Positions 1 to 9,854 are shown, counted from the stretch's first letter. The stretch is 10,545 nucleotides of DNA from Hyphomicrobiales bacterium (GCA_028865375.1 JAGWKJ010000060.1:1-10545); one strand, 5' to 3'. The notes: generated from the letters alone by a model not told the origin. Translations and numbers: made by a program.

Positions 1-354
1 ATCTGGAAACTAGATCGTTTTCGGGAAACTGGCCGGCGCAACGCCTCGACCAATGAAGCTCAAACGCTGCCTCTGACAGCCACTGTCAGGCTTGAGTGAG
101 GGCAAAAAGGTGCGGCCGGGATGGTCCGCGCCTCAAAGCCGTCCGAACGGGAGAGCGCCCGCCGCAGGCGATGCGGATGGCGCGTTTCCGTTTTGCGCGC
201 GGATACGCGATCTGCACCGATGTGCGGGCCGCGGAGCCGGCGCCGAAAGGCGCGACGACGAGACCGCGACGGCGACGCCGCGATGCAGAGACGATGCCGG
301 GCCTCAAGGCCCAACAGTTCCGGCTCGACGAGCCAACCGAGGTAGCGAAGGCCA
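1..354 (+). promoter_or_regulatory. Non-coding leader upstream of rpsL (probable rpoC-rpsL gap)
   Basis: No reading frame here looks like a protein: the open frames give arginine/alanine-rich translations typical of non-coding high-GC DNA. Three short inverted repeats could fold in RNA. They are CTGACAG/CTGTCAG at 73-79 and 83-89, GCGCC-GAAA-GGCGC at 240-253 with a GNRA-type loop, and GGGCC-TCAA-GGCCC at 299-312. None is followed by a T-run, so none is a clear intrinsic terminator. The first 60 bases are less GC-rich and carry GGAAACT twice (5-11 and 24-30). I could not find a -35/-10 pair good enough to call a promoter. By position it is likely the 5' leader of the str operon transcript; that role is inferred. 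Confidence 0.5.
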
Positions 355-726
355 ATGCCAACGATCAACCAGCTGATTGCCAATCCGCGGCACCCGCTGA
401 AGTCGCGCAACAAGGTGCCGGCCCTGCAGGCATCGCCGCAGAAGCGCGGCGTCTGCACGCGCGTCTACACGACGACGCCGAAGAAGCCGAACTCGGCGCT
501 GCGCAAGGTCGCCAAGGTGCGCCTGACCAACGGCTTCGAGGTCATCGGCTACATCCCCGGCGAAGGCCACAACCTGCAGGAACATTCCGTGGTGATGATC
601 CGCGGCGGCCGCGTGAAGGACCTTCCCGGCGTGCGCTACCACATCCTGCGCGGCGTCCTCGACACCCAGGGCGTCAAGGACCGCAAGCAGCGCCGTTCGA
701 AATACGGCGCGAAGCGCCCCAAGTAA
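355..726 (+). CDS. rpsL: 30S ribosomal protein S12
   Basis: S12 lies at the decoding centre of the 30S subunit and helps control tRNA selection and translocation. The 123-residue product has the family's usual length and its hallmark blocks: TPKKPNSALRK (41-51), the GYIPGEGHNLQEHSVV region (65-80) and the KYGAKRPK C-terminus. Lys43 and Lys88, the classic streptomycin-resistance positions, are both wild-type lysine. Asp89, the residue methylthiolated by RimO in other bacteria, is present. The start is fixed by the conserved MPTINQL N-terminus. The nearest purine-rich matches are GAGGT at 339-343 (11-base spacer) and GAAGG at 347-351 (only 3 bases), so the ribosome binding site is not ideal. 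It is the first gene of the str operon, and rpsG follows after 18 bases. Confidence 0.98.
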   Translation: MPTINQLIANPRHPLKSRNKVPALQASPQKRGVCTRVYTTTPKKPNSALRKVAKVRLTNGFEVIGYIPGEGHNLQEHSVVMIRGGRVKDLPGVRYHILRGVLDTQGVKDRKQRRSKYGAKRPK

Positions 727-744
727 TCCCGGAGACGAACAGCC

Positions 745-1215
745 ATGTCCCGCCGCCGCAAGGCCGACCGCCGCGAGATCGTCCCGGACCCCAAGTTCGG
801 CGACCTCGTCGTCACCAAGTTCATGCATTCCGTCATGTACGACGGGAAGAAGTCGGCCGCCGAGACGATCGTCTACGACGCGCTCGACCTCGTGCAGACC
901 CGCGCCAAGCAGGATCCGCTGCAGACCTTCCGCCAGGCGCTCGACAACGTCGCGCCCTCGGTCGAGGTCCGTTCGCGTCGCGTCGGCGGCGCGACCTACC
1001 AGGTCCCCGTCGAGGTGCGCCCCGAGCGCCGCCAGGCGCTGGCGATCCGCTGGCTGATCTCGGCCGCGCGCGACCGCAACGACAAGACCATGGTCGACCG
1101 CCTGACGGCGGAGCTGCTCGACGCGGCCAACAACCGCGGCGCCGCGGTCAAGAAGCGCGAAGACACGCACCGGATGGCGGAAGCCAACCGCGCCTTCTCG
1201 CATTACCGCTGGTAA
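745..1215 (+). CDS. rpsG: 30S ribosomal protein S7
   Basis: S7 is the primary 16S rRNA binder that nucleates the 30S head and contacts E-site tRNA and mRNA. The product is 156 residues, the standard bacterial length. It begins MSRRRKADRREI and contains the conserved FMHSVMYDGKKS segment, the VEVRSRRVGGATYQVPVEV beta-hairpin region and the RWL...R helices, and it ends in AFSHYRW. A good Shine-Dalgarno, GGAGA at 731-735, sits 9 bases before the ATG. In E. coli S7 represses the str operon by binding a roughly 100-base rpsL-rpsG spacer. Here that spacer is only 18 bases, so the same mechanism is unlikely at this position. fusA begins 29 bases downstream. Confidence 0.98.
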   Translation: MSRRRKADRREIVPDPKFGDLVVTKFMHSVMYDGKKSAAETIVYDALDLVQTRAKQDPLQTFRQALDNVAPSVEVRSRRVGGATYQVPVEVRPERRQALAIRWLISAARDRNDKTMVDRLTAELLDAANNRGAAVKKREDTHRMAEANRAFSHYRW

Positions 1216-1244
1216 ACGGCCTCCGGACGCCCAAGGAAACTCCC

Positions 1245-3320
<2,076 letters not shown>

Positions 3321-3373
3321 CGGCCGCGCCCGCGCGCGACCCCGAACCCGGAATTTGGTGAAGGAACGGATCC

Positions 3374-4564
<1,191 letters not shown>

Positions 4565-4571
4565 CGCATTC

Positions 4572-4624
4572 CGGCGCGGGGCTAAGGCCCCGCGCCGCCT
4601 CCTCCCGCGCATCGGGCGCGGGAG
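4572..4624 (+). promoter_or_regulatory. Tandem GC hairpins in the tuf-rpsJ gap
   Basis: The first hairpin has a perfect 11-base-pair stem, 4572-4582 with 4587-4597, and a TAAG loop. The second has a 9-base-pair stem, 4602-4610 with 4616-4624, and an ATCGG loop. The arms share the sequence GCGCGGG/CCCGCGC, so arm 2 can also pair with arm 4 (4589-4596 with 4615-4622, 8 pairs), and arm 1 with arm 3 (4574-4580 with 4604-4610, 7 pairs). There is no T-run after either stem, so a classical intrinsic terminator is not supported. The position matches the S10 leader that L4 controls in E. coli. A role in separating or tuning str and S10 expression is inferred. Confidence 0.5.
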
Positions 4625-4640
4625 CGACGGGGAACCCCAA

Positions 4641-4949
<309 letters not shown>

Positions 4950-4960
4950 GGACCCGCGGC

Positions 4961-4985
4961 GGCCCGCTCGGGCCTGCCCGAAGGA
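4961..4985 (+). promoter_or_regulatory. Two mutually exclusive hairpins abutting the rplC ribosome binding site
   Basis: Two short stems share the same bases. GGCCC (4961-4965) can pair with GGGCC (4970-4974). Alternatively TCGGG (4968-4972) can pair with CCCGA (4977-4981), and the last base of that stem is the first base of the rplC Shine-Dalgarno AAGGA (4981-4985). Both stems have 5 pairs and 4-base loops, extendable to 6 pairs with 2-base loops. The pairing is read directly from the sequence. A regulatory role is inferred, and such short stems arise easily by chance at this GC content. Confidence 0.3.
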
Positions 4986-4993
4986 ACGGAAAC

Positions 4994-5713
4994 ATGCGGT
5001 CAGGGATCATCGCACAAAAGGTCGGCATGACCCGCGTCTTCACCGACGCGGGCGACCACGTGCCCGTCACCGTGCTCAGGCTCGACGGCTGCCAAGTCGT
5101 CGCGCACCGCACGATGGAGAAGAACGGCTACGTCGCGCTCCAGCTCGGGCTGGGCCGGGCCAAGCCCGCCAACGTCGGCAAGGCCGAGCGCGAGCGCTTC
5201 GCGCGCGCCAAGGTCGAGCCCAAGCGGGAGATCGCCGAGTTCCGCGTCGCCGCCGAGGAGATGATCCCGGTCGGCGCCGAGATCACGGCCGACCATTTCG
5301 TGGCGGGCCAGTTCGTCGACGTCACCGGCATCTCGACCGGCAAGGGCTTCGCCGGCCCGATGAAGCGCTGGAACTTCGGCGGCCTGCGCGCCACCCACGG
5401 CGTGTCGATCTCGCACCGTTCGCACGGTTCGACCGGCGGCCGGCAGGATCCCGGCAAGACCTTCAAGAACAAGAAGATGGCCGGCCACATGGGCGTCGAG
5501 CGGGTGACCACGCTCAACCTGCGCGTCGTCTCCACCGACGTCGCGCGCGGCCTGCTGCTGGTCGAAGGCGCCGTTCCCGGCGTGTCGGGCGGCACCGTGC
5601 GCGTCCGCGACGCGGTCAAGAAGGCGCTCCCCAAGGACGCCCCGCGCCCCGGCAAGTTCCGCGCCCCCGCGGCCCCGGCCGAAGCGGCCCCCGTAGCGGC
5701 CAAGGAGGCCTGA
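4994..5713 (+). CDS. rplC: 50S ribosomal protein L3
   Basis: L3 binds 23S rRNA early in 50S assembly and sends an extension toward the peptidyl-transferase centre. The 239-residue product starts MRSGIIAQKVGMTRVFTDAG. It has the central GKGFAGPMKRWNFGG block (116-130) and the conserved HGSTGGRQDPGKTFKNKKMAGHMG segment from residue 144. Gln151 lies in the position of the glutamine that PrmB methylates in E. coli L3. The last 25 or so residues form an Ala/Pro-rich tail beyond the core fold, as in other alphaproteobacterial L3 proteins, making it longer than the roughly 209-residue E. coli protein. AAGGA at 4981-4985 gives an 8-base spacer. The rplD Shine-Dalgarno lies inside the last codons. Confidence 0.98.
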   Translation: MRSGIIAQKVGMTRVFTDAGDHVPVTVLRLDGCQVVAHRTMEKNGYVALQLGLGRAKPANVGKAERERFARAKVEPKREIAEFRVAAEEMIPVGAEITADHFVAGQFVDVTGISTGKGFAGPMKRWNFGGLRATHGVSISHRSHGSTGGRQDPGKTFKNKKMAGHMGVERVTTLNLRVVSTDVARGLLLVEGAVPGVSGGTVRVRDAVKKALPKDAPRPGKFRAPAAPAEAAPVAAKEA

Positions 5714-5717
5714 GCCG

Positions 5718-6338
5718 ATGAAGCTCGACGTCCACACGTTCGAAGGCGCCGCGGGCGGCTCGATCGACCTGCCCGACGCGGTGTTCGGCCTCGAGCCGCG
5801 CGCCGACATCCTGGCGCGCATGGTGCGCTGGCAGCTCGCCAAGCGCCAGGCCGGCACGCACCAGACCAAGGGTCGCGCCGACATCTGGCGCACCGGCAAG
5901 AAGCTGTACAAGCAAAAGGGCACCGGCGGCGCCCGCCACGGCTCGGCGCGCGTGCCGCAGTTCCGCGGCGGCGGACGGGCGATGGGCCCGGTCGTGCGCA
6001 GCCACGCCCACGACCTGCCCAAGAAGGTGCGCGCGCTGGCGCTGCGCCACGCGCTGTCTTCGAAGGCGCGCGAAGGCGGCCTGCTGGTGTTCGACCGCGC
6101 CATCGTGGAGGGCGGCAAGACGAAGGCGCTGGTCGCCGCGTTCGAGCGCCATGGACTGGCCAACGCGCTGATCGTGGACGGGGCGGCGCTCGACGCCGGC
6201 TTCGCCCGCGCGGCGCGCAACGTGCCCAACGTCGACGTGCTGCCGGTCGCCGGCATCAACGTCTACGACATCCTGCGCCGCGGAAAGCTCGTGCTGACCC
6301 GCGCCGCCGTCGAAGCGCTGGAGGCGCGGTTCAAATGA
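5718..6338 (+). CDS. rplD: 50S ribosomal protein L4
   Basis: L4 is a 23S rRNA binder whose long loop lines the polypeptide exit tunnel. The 206-residue product has the extended tunnel loop around residues 45-95, with GTHQTKGRADIWRTGKK, KQKGTGGARHGS and RVPQFRGGGRAMGP. A Rossmann-like globular half follows, ending in RRGKLVLTRAAVEALEARF. AAGGAGG at 5702-5708, within the end of rplC, is 9 bases before the ATG and only 4 bases separate the genes, so translation is probably coupled. In E. coli L4 represses the S10 operon. No E. coli-like target can be recognised here, though the tuf-rpsJ hairpins lie where one would be. Its stop overlaps the rplW start by four bases (ATGA). Confidence 0.97.
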   Translation: MKLDVHTFEGAAGGSIDLPDAVFGLEPRADILARMVRWQLAKRQAGTHQTKGRADIWRTGKKLYKQKGTGGARHGSARVPQFRGGGRAMGPVVRSHAHDLPKKVRALALRHALSSKAREGGLLVFDRAIVEGGKTKALVAAFERHGLANALIVDGAALDAGFARAARNVPNVDVLPVAGINVYDILRRGKLVLTRAAVEALEARFK

Positions 6339-6631
6339 GCGTCAACGCGCGCGACTACGACGTGATCGTCGCCCCGGTCATCACCGAGAAGGCGACGGCC
6401 GCGAGCGAGCACGGCCAGGTGGTCTTCAAGGTCCGCAAGGACGCCACCAAGCCGCAGGTCAAGGCCGCCGTCGAGCGGCTGTTCGGCGTCAAGGTGACGG
6501 CCGTCAACACCCTCGTCCGCAAGGGCAAGGCGAAGACGTTCCGCGGGGTCCGCGGCCGCCAGAAGGACCTGAAGAAAGCCGTCGTGACCCTCGCCCCGGG
6601 CGAGAAGATCGACGTCACGACGGGCCTCTGA
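6335..6631 (+). CDS. rplW: 50S ribosomal protein L23
   Basis: L23 sits at the mouth of the exit tunnel and is the docking site for trigger factor and the signal recognition particle. The 98-residue product has the family features: an N-terminal VIVAPVITEKAT segment, the VFKVRKDATKPQVKAAVERLF helix region, FGVKVTAVNTLVRKGKAK and a basic loop ending in RGRQKDLKKAVVTL. The ATG overlaps the rplD stop (ATGA at 6335-6338). GGAGG at 6320-6324, inside rplD, serves as its ribosome binding site with a 10-base spacer. This overlap is the clearest translational coupling in the operon. rplB follows after 21 bases. Confidence 0.97.
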   Translation: MSVNARDYDVIVAPVITEKATAASEHGQVVFKVRKDATKPQVKAAVERLFGVKVTAVNTLVRKGKAKTFRGVRGRQKDLKKAVVTLAPGEKIDVTTGL

Positions 6632-6652
6632 GCGGGATCGGGGAAGCGACAG

Positions 6653-7489
6653 ATGGCTCTCAAGACTTACAAGCCCGCGACGCCCGGCCTCCGGCAGCTC
6701 GTCGCGATCGACCGCTCGGGGCTCCACAAGGGCGCGCCGGTCAAGAAGCTCACGGTCGGCAAGTCCGAGAAGGGCGGCCGCAACAACACGGGCCGCACCA
6801 CCGTCCGCTTCCGCGGCGGCGGGCACAAGCAGACCTATCGCATCGTCGACTTCAAGCGCCGCAAGCTCGACGTGTCGGCCAAGGTCGAACGGCTCGAATA
6901 CGACCCCAACCGCACCGCGTTCATCGCGCTGGTGAGCTATCCCGACGGCGAGCAGGCCTACATCCTGGCCCCGCAGCGCCTCGCGCCCGGCGATTCGGTG
7001 GTGGCCGGCGAGCAGGTGGACGTGAAGCCCGGCAACGCGATGCCGCTGGCCAACGTGCCGGTCGGCACTATCGTGCACAACGTCGAGATGAAGGTCGGCA
7101 AGGGCGGCTCGCTGGCGCGCTCGGCCGGTTCCTACGCGCAGGTCGTGGGCCGCGACGCGGGCTACGTCATCCTGCGCCTGAACTCGGGCGAACAACGCCT
7201 CGTGCTCGGCCGCTGCTTCGCCACCATCGGCGCGGTGTCGAACCCCGACCACATGAACACCAAGATCGGCAAGGCGGGTCGCAGCCGTTGGCTCGGGCGC
7301 CGTCCGCACAACCGCGGCGTGACCATGAACCCGGTCGACCATCCGCACGGCGGCGGCGAAGGCCGCACGTCGGGCGGCCGGCACCCGGTGTCGCCGTGGG
7401 GCAAGCCCACCAAGGGCAAGAAGACCCGGTCGAACAAGTCGACCGCGAAGTTCATCGTGTCCTCGCGGCACGCGAAGAAGAAGGGCTGA
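6653..7489 (+). CDS. rplB: 50S ribosomal protein L2
   Basis: L2 is needed for subunit association and for the peptidyl-transferase centre region. The 278-residue product is of normal length and starts MALKTYKPATPGLRQLV. It shows the N-terminal RNA-binding region with GGRNNTGRTTVRFRGGGHKQ (41-60), the SH3-like domain, and the highly conserved HPHGGGEGRT motif (230-239) with its catalytic-centre-proximal histidine. The basic tail ends HAKKKG. GGGGA at 6640-6644 gives an 8-base spacer to the ATG. It ends two bases before rpsS starts, and its AAGGG at the 3' end probably supplies the rpsS ribosome binding site. Confidence 0.98.
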   Translation: MALKTYKPATPGLRQLVAIDRSGLHKGAPVKKLTVGKSEKGGRNNTGRTTVRFRGGGHKQTYRIVDFKRRKLDVSAKVERLEYDPNRTAFIALVSYPDGEQAYILAPQRLAPGDSVVAGEQVDVKPGNAMPLANVPVGTIVHNVEMKVGKGGSLARSAGSYAQVVGRDAGYVILRLNSGEQRLVLGRCFATIGAVSNPDHMNTKIGKAGRSRWLGRRPHNRGVTMNPVDHPHGGGEGRTSGGRHPVSPWGKPTKGKKTRSNKSTAKFIVSSRHAKKKG

Positions 7490-7491
7490 CC

Positions 7492-7770
7492 ATGGCGCGC
7501 TCGATCTGGAAGGGCCCGTTCGTCGACGGCTACCTGCTCGCGAAGGCCGACGCCTCGCGGACGTCGGGCCGTTCCGACGTCATCAAGACGTGGAGCCGCC
7601 GCTCGACCATCCTGCCGCAGTTCGTCGGCCTGACGTTCGGCGTGCACAACGGCCGCAAGCACGTGCCGGTGACGGTGACGGAAGAGATGATCGGCCACCG
7701 CCTCGGCGAGTTCTCGCCGACGCGCACGTTCCACGGGCACTCCGCGGACAAGAAGGCGAAGAAGGCGTAA
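7492..7770 (+). CDS. rpsS: 30S ribosomal protein S19
   Basis: S19 lies in the 30S head with S13 near the A site and the intersubunit bridges. The 92-residue product has the family hallmarks: MARSIWKGPFVDGYLL, the IKTWSRRSTILPQFVG block, FGVHNGRKHVPV, and GHRLGEFSPTRTFHGH before a lysine-rich end. The open frame extends upstream to 7288, but that part lies inside rplB. The ATG at 7492 matches the conserved N-terminus and has AAGGG (7481-7485) 6 bases before it. It lies tightly between rplB (2-base gap) and rplV (3-base gap). Confidence 0.98.
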   Translation: MARSIWKGPFVDGYLLAKADASRTSGRSDVIKTWSRRSTILPQFVGLTFGVHNGRKHVPVTVTEEMIGHRLGEFSPTRTFHGHSADKKAKKA

Positions 7771-7773
7771 ACG

Positions 7774-8169
7774 ATGTCCAAGCCCGCCAATCCCCGCCGC
7801 GAGGCGGACAACGAGGCCAAGGCCGTCGCGCGCATGCTGCGCGTCAGCCCGCAGAAGCTCAACCTCGTCGCGCAGATGATCCGCGGCAAGAAGGTCGAGG
7901 CCGCGCTGGCCGACCTCGAGTTCTCGCGCAAGCGCATCGCCACCGAGGTCCGCAAGGCCCTGCAGAGCGCGGTCGCCAACGCCGAGAACAACCACGGGCT
8001 TGACGTCGACGACCTCGTCGTCGCGCAGGCCTTCGTGGGCAAGGCGCTGGTGATGAAGCGTTACGAGCCGCGCGCGCGCGGCCGCGGCGGGCGGGTCGAG
8101 AAGCCGTTCGCCAACCTGACCATCGTCGTCCGCGAGCGTCCGGCGAAGGCCGACGCGGCGGCGGCCTGA
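7774..8169 (+). CDS. rplV: 50S ribosomal protein L22
   Basis: L22 spans all 23S rRNA domains and extends a long beta-hairpin into the exit tunnel, where changes can give macrolide resistance. The 131-residue product has RMLRVSPQKLNLVAQMIRGKKV near the N-terminus, the central helices, and the hairpin loop around 85-112 with GKALVMKRYEPRARGRGGRVEKPF. It then has the terminal strand LTIVVRE and an alanine-rich end. The hairpin tip shows no visible deletion against the family pattern. GAAGG at 7761-7765, in the end of rpsS, is 8 bases before the ATG. AGGAG at its own 3' end serves rpsC, 9 bases downstream. Confidence 0.97.
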   Translation: MSKPANPRREADNEAKAVARMLRVSPQKLNLVAQMIRGKKVEAALADLEFSRKRIATEVRKALQSAVANAENNHGLDVDDLVVAQAFVGKALVMKRYEPRARGRGGRVEKPFANLTIVVRERPAKADAAAA

Positions 8170-8178
8170 GGAGCGACC

Positions 8179-8928
8179 ATGGGACAGAAGATCAACCCGA
8201 TCGGCCTGCGCCTCGGCGTCAACCGCACCTGGGACTCGCGCTGGTTCGCCCGCAAGGGCGAATACGCCAAGCTCCTGCACGAGGACATGAAGATCCGCGA
8301 GGTGCTGACCTCGAGCCTCAAGCAGGCCGCGGTCTCCAAGATCGTGATCGAGCGCCCGCACAAGAAGTGCCGGGTGACGATCCAGTCGGCCCGCCCCGGC
8401 GTCGTGATCGGCAAGAAGGGCGCGGACATCGACAAGGTCCGCAAGCTCGTCCAGAAGATCACCGATTCCGAGGTGGTCATCAACATCGTCGAGGTGCGCA
8501 AGCCCGAGACCGACGCGACGCTGGTGGCCGACTCGATCGCCCAGCAGCTCGAGCGCCGCGTGGCGTTCCGGCGCGCGATGAAGCGCGCGGTGCAGTCGGC
8601 GATGCGGCTGGGCGCCCAGGGCATCCGCATCAACTGCTCGGGCCGTCTCGGCGGCGCCGAGATCGCCCGCCTCGAATGGTACCGCGAGGGCCGCGTGCCC
8701 CTGCACACGCTGCGCGCGGACGTCGATTACGGCGTCGCCACGGCGCACACGGCCTACGGCACGTGCGGCGTGAAGGTCTGGATCTTCAAGGGCGAGATCC
8801 TCGAGCACGACCCGATGGCGCAGGACAAGCGCTTCGCCGAACAGGATCACGGCCCGTCGGGCGGCCGTCCGCGCCGCGAACGCGAGCCGCGCGAAGGCCG
8901 CGGCCGCGGCGACCGCGACGCGGCCTGA
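8179..8928 (+). CDS. rpsC: 30S ribosomal protein S3
   Basis: S3 lies at the mRNA entry channel in the 30S head and takes part in unwinding structured mRNA. The 249-residue product starts MGQKINPIGLRLG. It has a type II KH domain with its GKKG loop (78-81), the basic R131-R132...K135 cluster associated with the ribosomal helicase activity, and the C-terminal block SGRLGGAEIARLEWYREGRVPLHTLRAD. After the conserved EHDPMAQDKR it carries a disordered-looking tail of about 30 residues rich in Arg, Gly and Glu (roughly 219-249), longer than in the 233-residue E. coli protein. AGGAG (8169-8173) overlaps the rplV stop, with a 5-base spacer. rplP follows after 33 bases. Confidence 0.98.
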   Translation: MGQKINPIGLRLGVNRTWDSRWFARKGEYAKLLHEDMKIREVLTSSLKQAAVSKIVIERPHKKCRVTIQSARPGVVIGKKGADIDKVRKLVQKITDSEVVINIVEVRKPETDATLVADSIAQQLERRVAFRRAMKRAVQSAMRLGAQGIRINCSGRLGGAEIARLEWYREGRVPLHTLRADVDYGVATAHTAYGTCGVKVWIFKGEILEHDPMAQDKRFAEQDHGPSGGRPRREREPREGRGRGDRDAA

Positions 8929-8961
8929 TCGCACCGACAAGGAAGGAACGGCGGTCTCGCC

Positions 8962-9375
8962 ATGCTGCAACCCAAGCGCACCAAATTCCGGAAGGCCTTC
9001 AAGGGCCGCATCCACGGCGCCGCCAAGGGCGGATTCGAGCTCAACTTCGGCCGATTCGGCCTGAAGGCGGTGGAGCCCGAGCGCGTCACCGCGCGCCAGA
9101 TCGAGGCCGCGCGCCGCGCGATGACGCGCCACATGAAGCGCGCCGGCCGCGTCTGGATCCGCATCTTCCCGGACGTGCCGGTGTCCAAGAAGCCGATCGA
9201 GGTCCGCATGGGCAAGGGCAAGGGCGCGCCCGAGCTCTGGATCGCGCGCGTGGCGCCGGGCCGCATCCTGTTCGAGATCGACGGCGTGCCCACGGCCGTC
9301 GCGCGCGAGGCGATGGACCTCGCCGCGGCGAAGCTGCCGATCAAGACGCGCTTCATCGAACGCATCGCGGAATGA
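8962..9375 (+). CDS. rplP: 50S ribosomal protein L16
   Basis: L16 is a late 50S assembly protein beside the A-site tRNA elbow and the peptidyl-transferase region. The 137-residue product has the usual length and begins MLQPKRTKFRKAFKGRIHG. It carries the conserved FELNFGRFGLKAVEPERVTARQIEAARRA stretch, RVWIRIFPDVPVSKKP, and the VRMGKGKG loop (81-88) that reaches the peptidyl-transferase centre. The conserved N-terminus fixes the start. AAGGA at 8943-8947 is 14 bases upstream, which is longer than usual; no better site is visible. It is followed by rpmC after 7 bases. Confidence 0.97.
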   Translation: MLQPKRTKFRKAFKGRIHGAAKGGFELNFGRFGLKAVEPERVTARQIEAARRAMTRHMKRAGRVWIRIFPDVPVSKKPIEVRMGKGKGAPELWIARVAPGRILFEIDGVPTAVAREAMDLAAAKLPIKTRFIERIAE

Positions 9376-9382
9376 GGACGAC

Positions 9383-9601
9383 ATGAAGACCGGATCCCGC
9401 CTCGCGGACATGAGGGCGATGACGCCCGAGCAGCTCGACGACGAGGTGCTCAAGCTCAAGAAGGAGCGGTTCAACCTGCGCTTCCAGCAGGCGACGGGCC
9501 AGCTCTCCGACGCGGCGCGCGTGCGCGTCGTGCGCCGCGACGTCGCGCGCGCCAAGACGGTCGCCGCGCAGAAGCGCGCGCACGCGCAGAAGAAGGATTG
9601 A
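9383..9601 (+). CDS. rpmC: 50S ribosomal protein L29
   Basis: L29 is a small two-helix protein near the exit tunnel, next to L23, and contributes to the docking surface for nascent-chain factors. The 72-residue product has the family signature KKERFNLRFQQATGQL (26-41), followed by a second helix RVRVVRRDVARAKTV and a lysine-rich tail. GAGGA at 9374-9378 overlaps the rplP stop, with a 4-base spacer to the ATG. The close spacing to both neighbours (7 and 4 bases) suggests coupling. GAAGGA in its last codons (9592-9597) is the likely ribosome binding site of rpsQ. Confidence 0.96.
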   Translation: MKTGSRLADMRAMTPEQLDDEVLKLKKERFNLRFQQATGQLSDAARVRVVRRDVARAKTVAAQKRAHAQKKD

Positions 9602-9605
9602 GGCC

Positions 9606-9851
9606 GTGCCGAAGCGCATTCTCCAGGGCGTCGTGGTGAGCGACAAGCAGGCCAAGACCGTGGTCGTGAAGGTCGAGCGGCGGTTCACGCATCCGCTGCT
9701 CAAGAAGACCGTCCGCCGCACCAAGAACTACCACGCGCACGTCGAGGGCCAGGGCCCGAAGGTGGGCGAGGCGGTGACGATCGAGGAGACGCGGCCGATC
9801 TCGCGCCTCAAGCGCTGGCGGGTCCTCCCGCCCGCGGCGGCGCAAGCCTGA
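9606..9851 (+). CDS. rpsQ: 30S ribosomal protein S17 (GTG start)
   Basis: S17 is a primary 16S rRNA binder of the 30S body with an OB-like fold. The 81-residue product reads MPKRILQGVVVSDKQAKTVV from a GTG start. This matches the conserved alphaproteobacterial N-terminus, and no ATG in frame lies near, so GTG is taken as the true start. It is the only complete gene here without ATG. The family core follows: VERRFTHPLLKKTVRRTKNYHAHVE, then EAVTIEETRPISRLKRWRVL. AAGGA at 9593-9597, in the end of rpmC, is an 8-base spacer. It ends the S10 group, with a structured 49-base gap before rplN. Confidence 0.97.
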   Translation: MPKRILQGVVVSDKQAKTVVVKVERRFTHPLLKKTVRRTKNYHAHVEGQGPKVGEAVTIEETRPISRLKRWRVLPPAAAQA

Positions 9852-9854
9852 GTT

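Noticed and set aside
53..76. Seven-codon mini-ORF (MKLKRCL) in the leader, a possible leader peptide
   Set aside because: No Shine-Dalgarno precedes it and short ATG-to-stop runs are expected by chance. Its stop falls in the first inverted repeat, but nothing else supports translation.
92..376. Leader open frames on both strands between 60 and 460
   Set aside because: The translations are arginine/alanine/proline-rich with no known family, they overlap rpsL, and no ribosome binding site is convincing.
96..1244. In-frame open extension upstream of fusA, which would make a 1074-residue EF-G fusion
   Set aside because: It overlaps rpsL and rpsG in another frame, has Arg/Pro/Ala-rich shadow composition, and EF-G's conserved N-terminus begins at 1245 with its own Shine-Dalgarno. 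It is open only because stop codons are rare at high GC.
4572..4597. Intrinsic terminator after tuf
   Set aside because: The stem is strong, but the bases after it are C-rich with no T-run, so it was listed only as a possible regulatory structure.
7162..9555. Very long minus-strand open frame (797 residues) opposite rplB-rpmC
   Set aside because: It is the antisense shadow of strongly GC3-biased genes. The translation is rich in Asp/His/Leu/Arg/Ala with no recognisable domain, and every sense-strand gene beneath it is well conserved.
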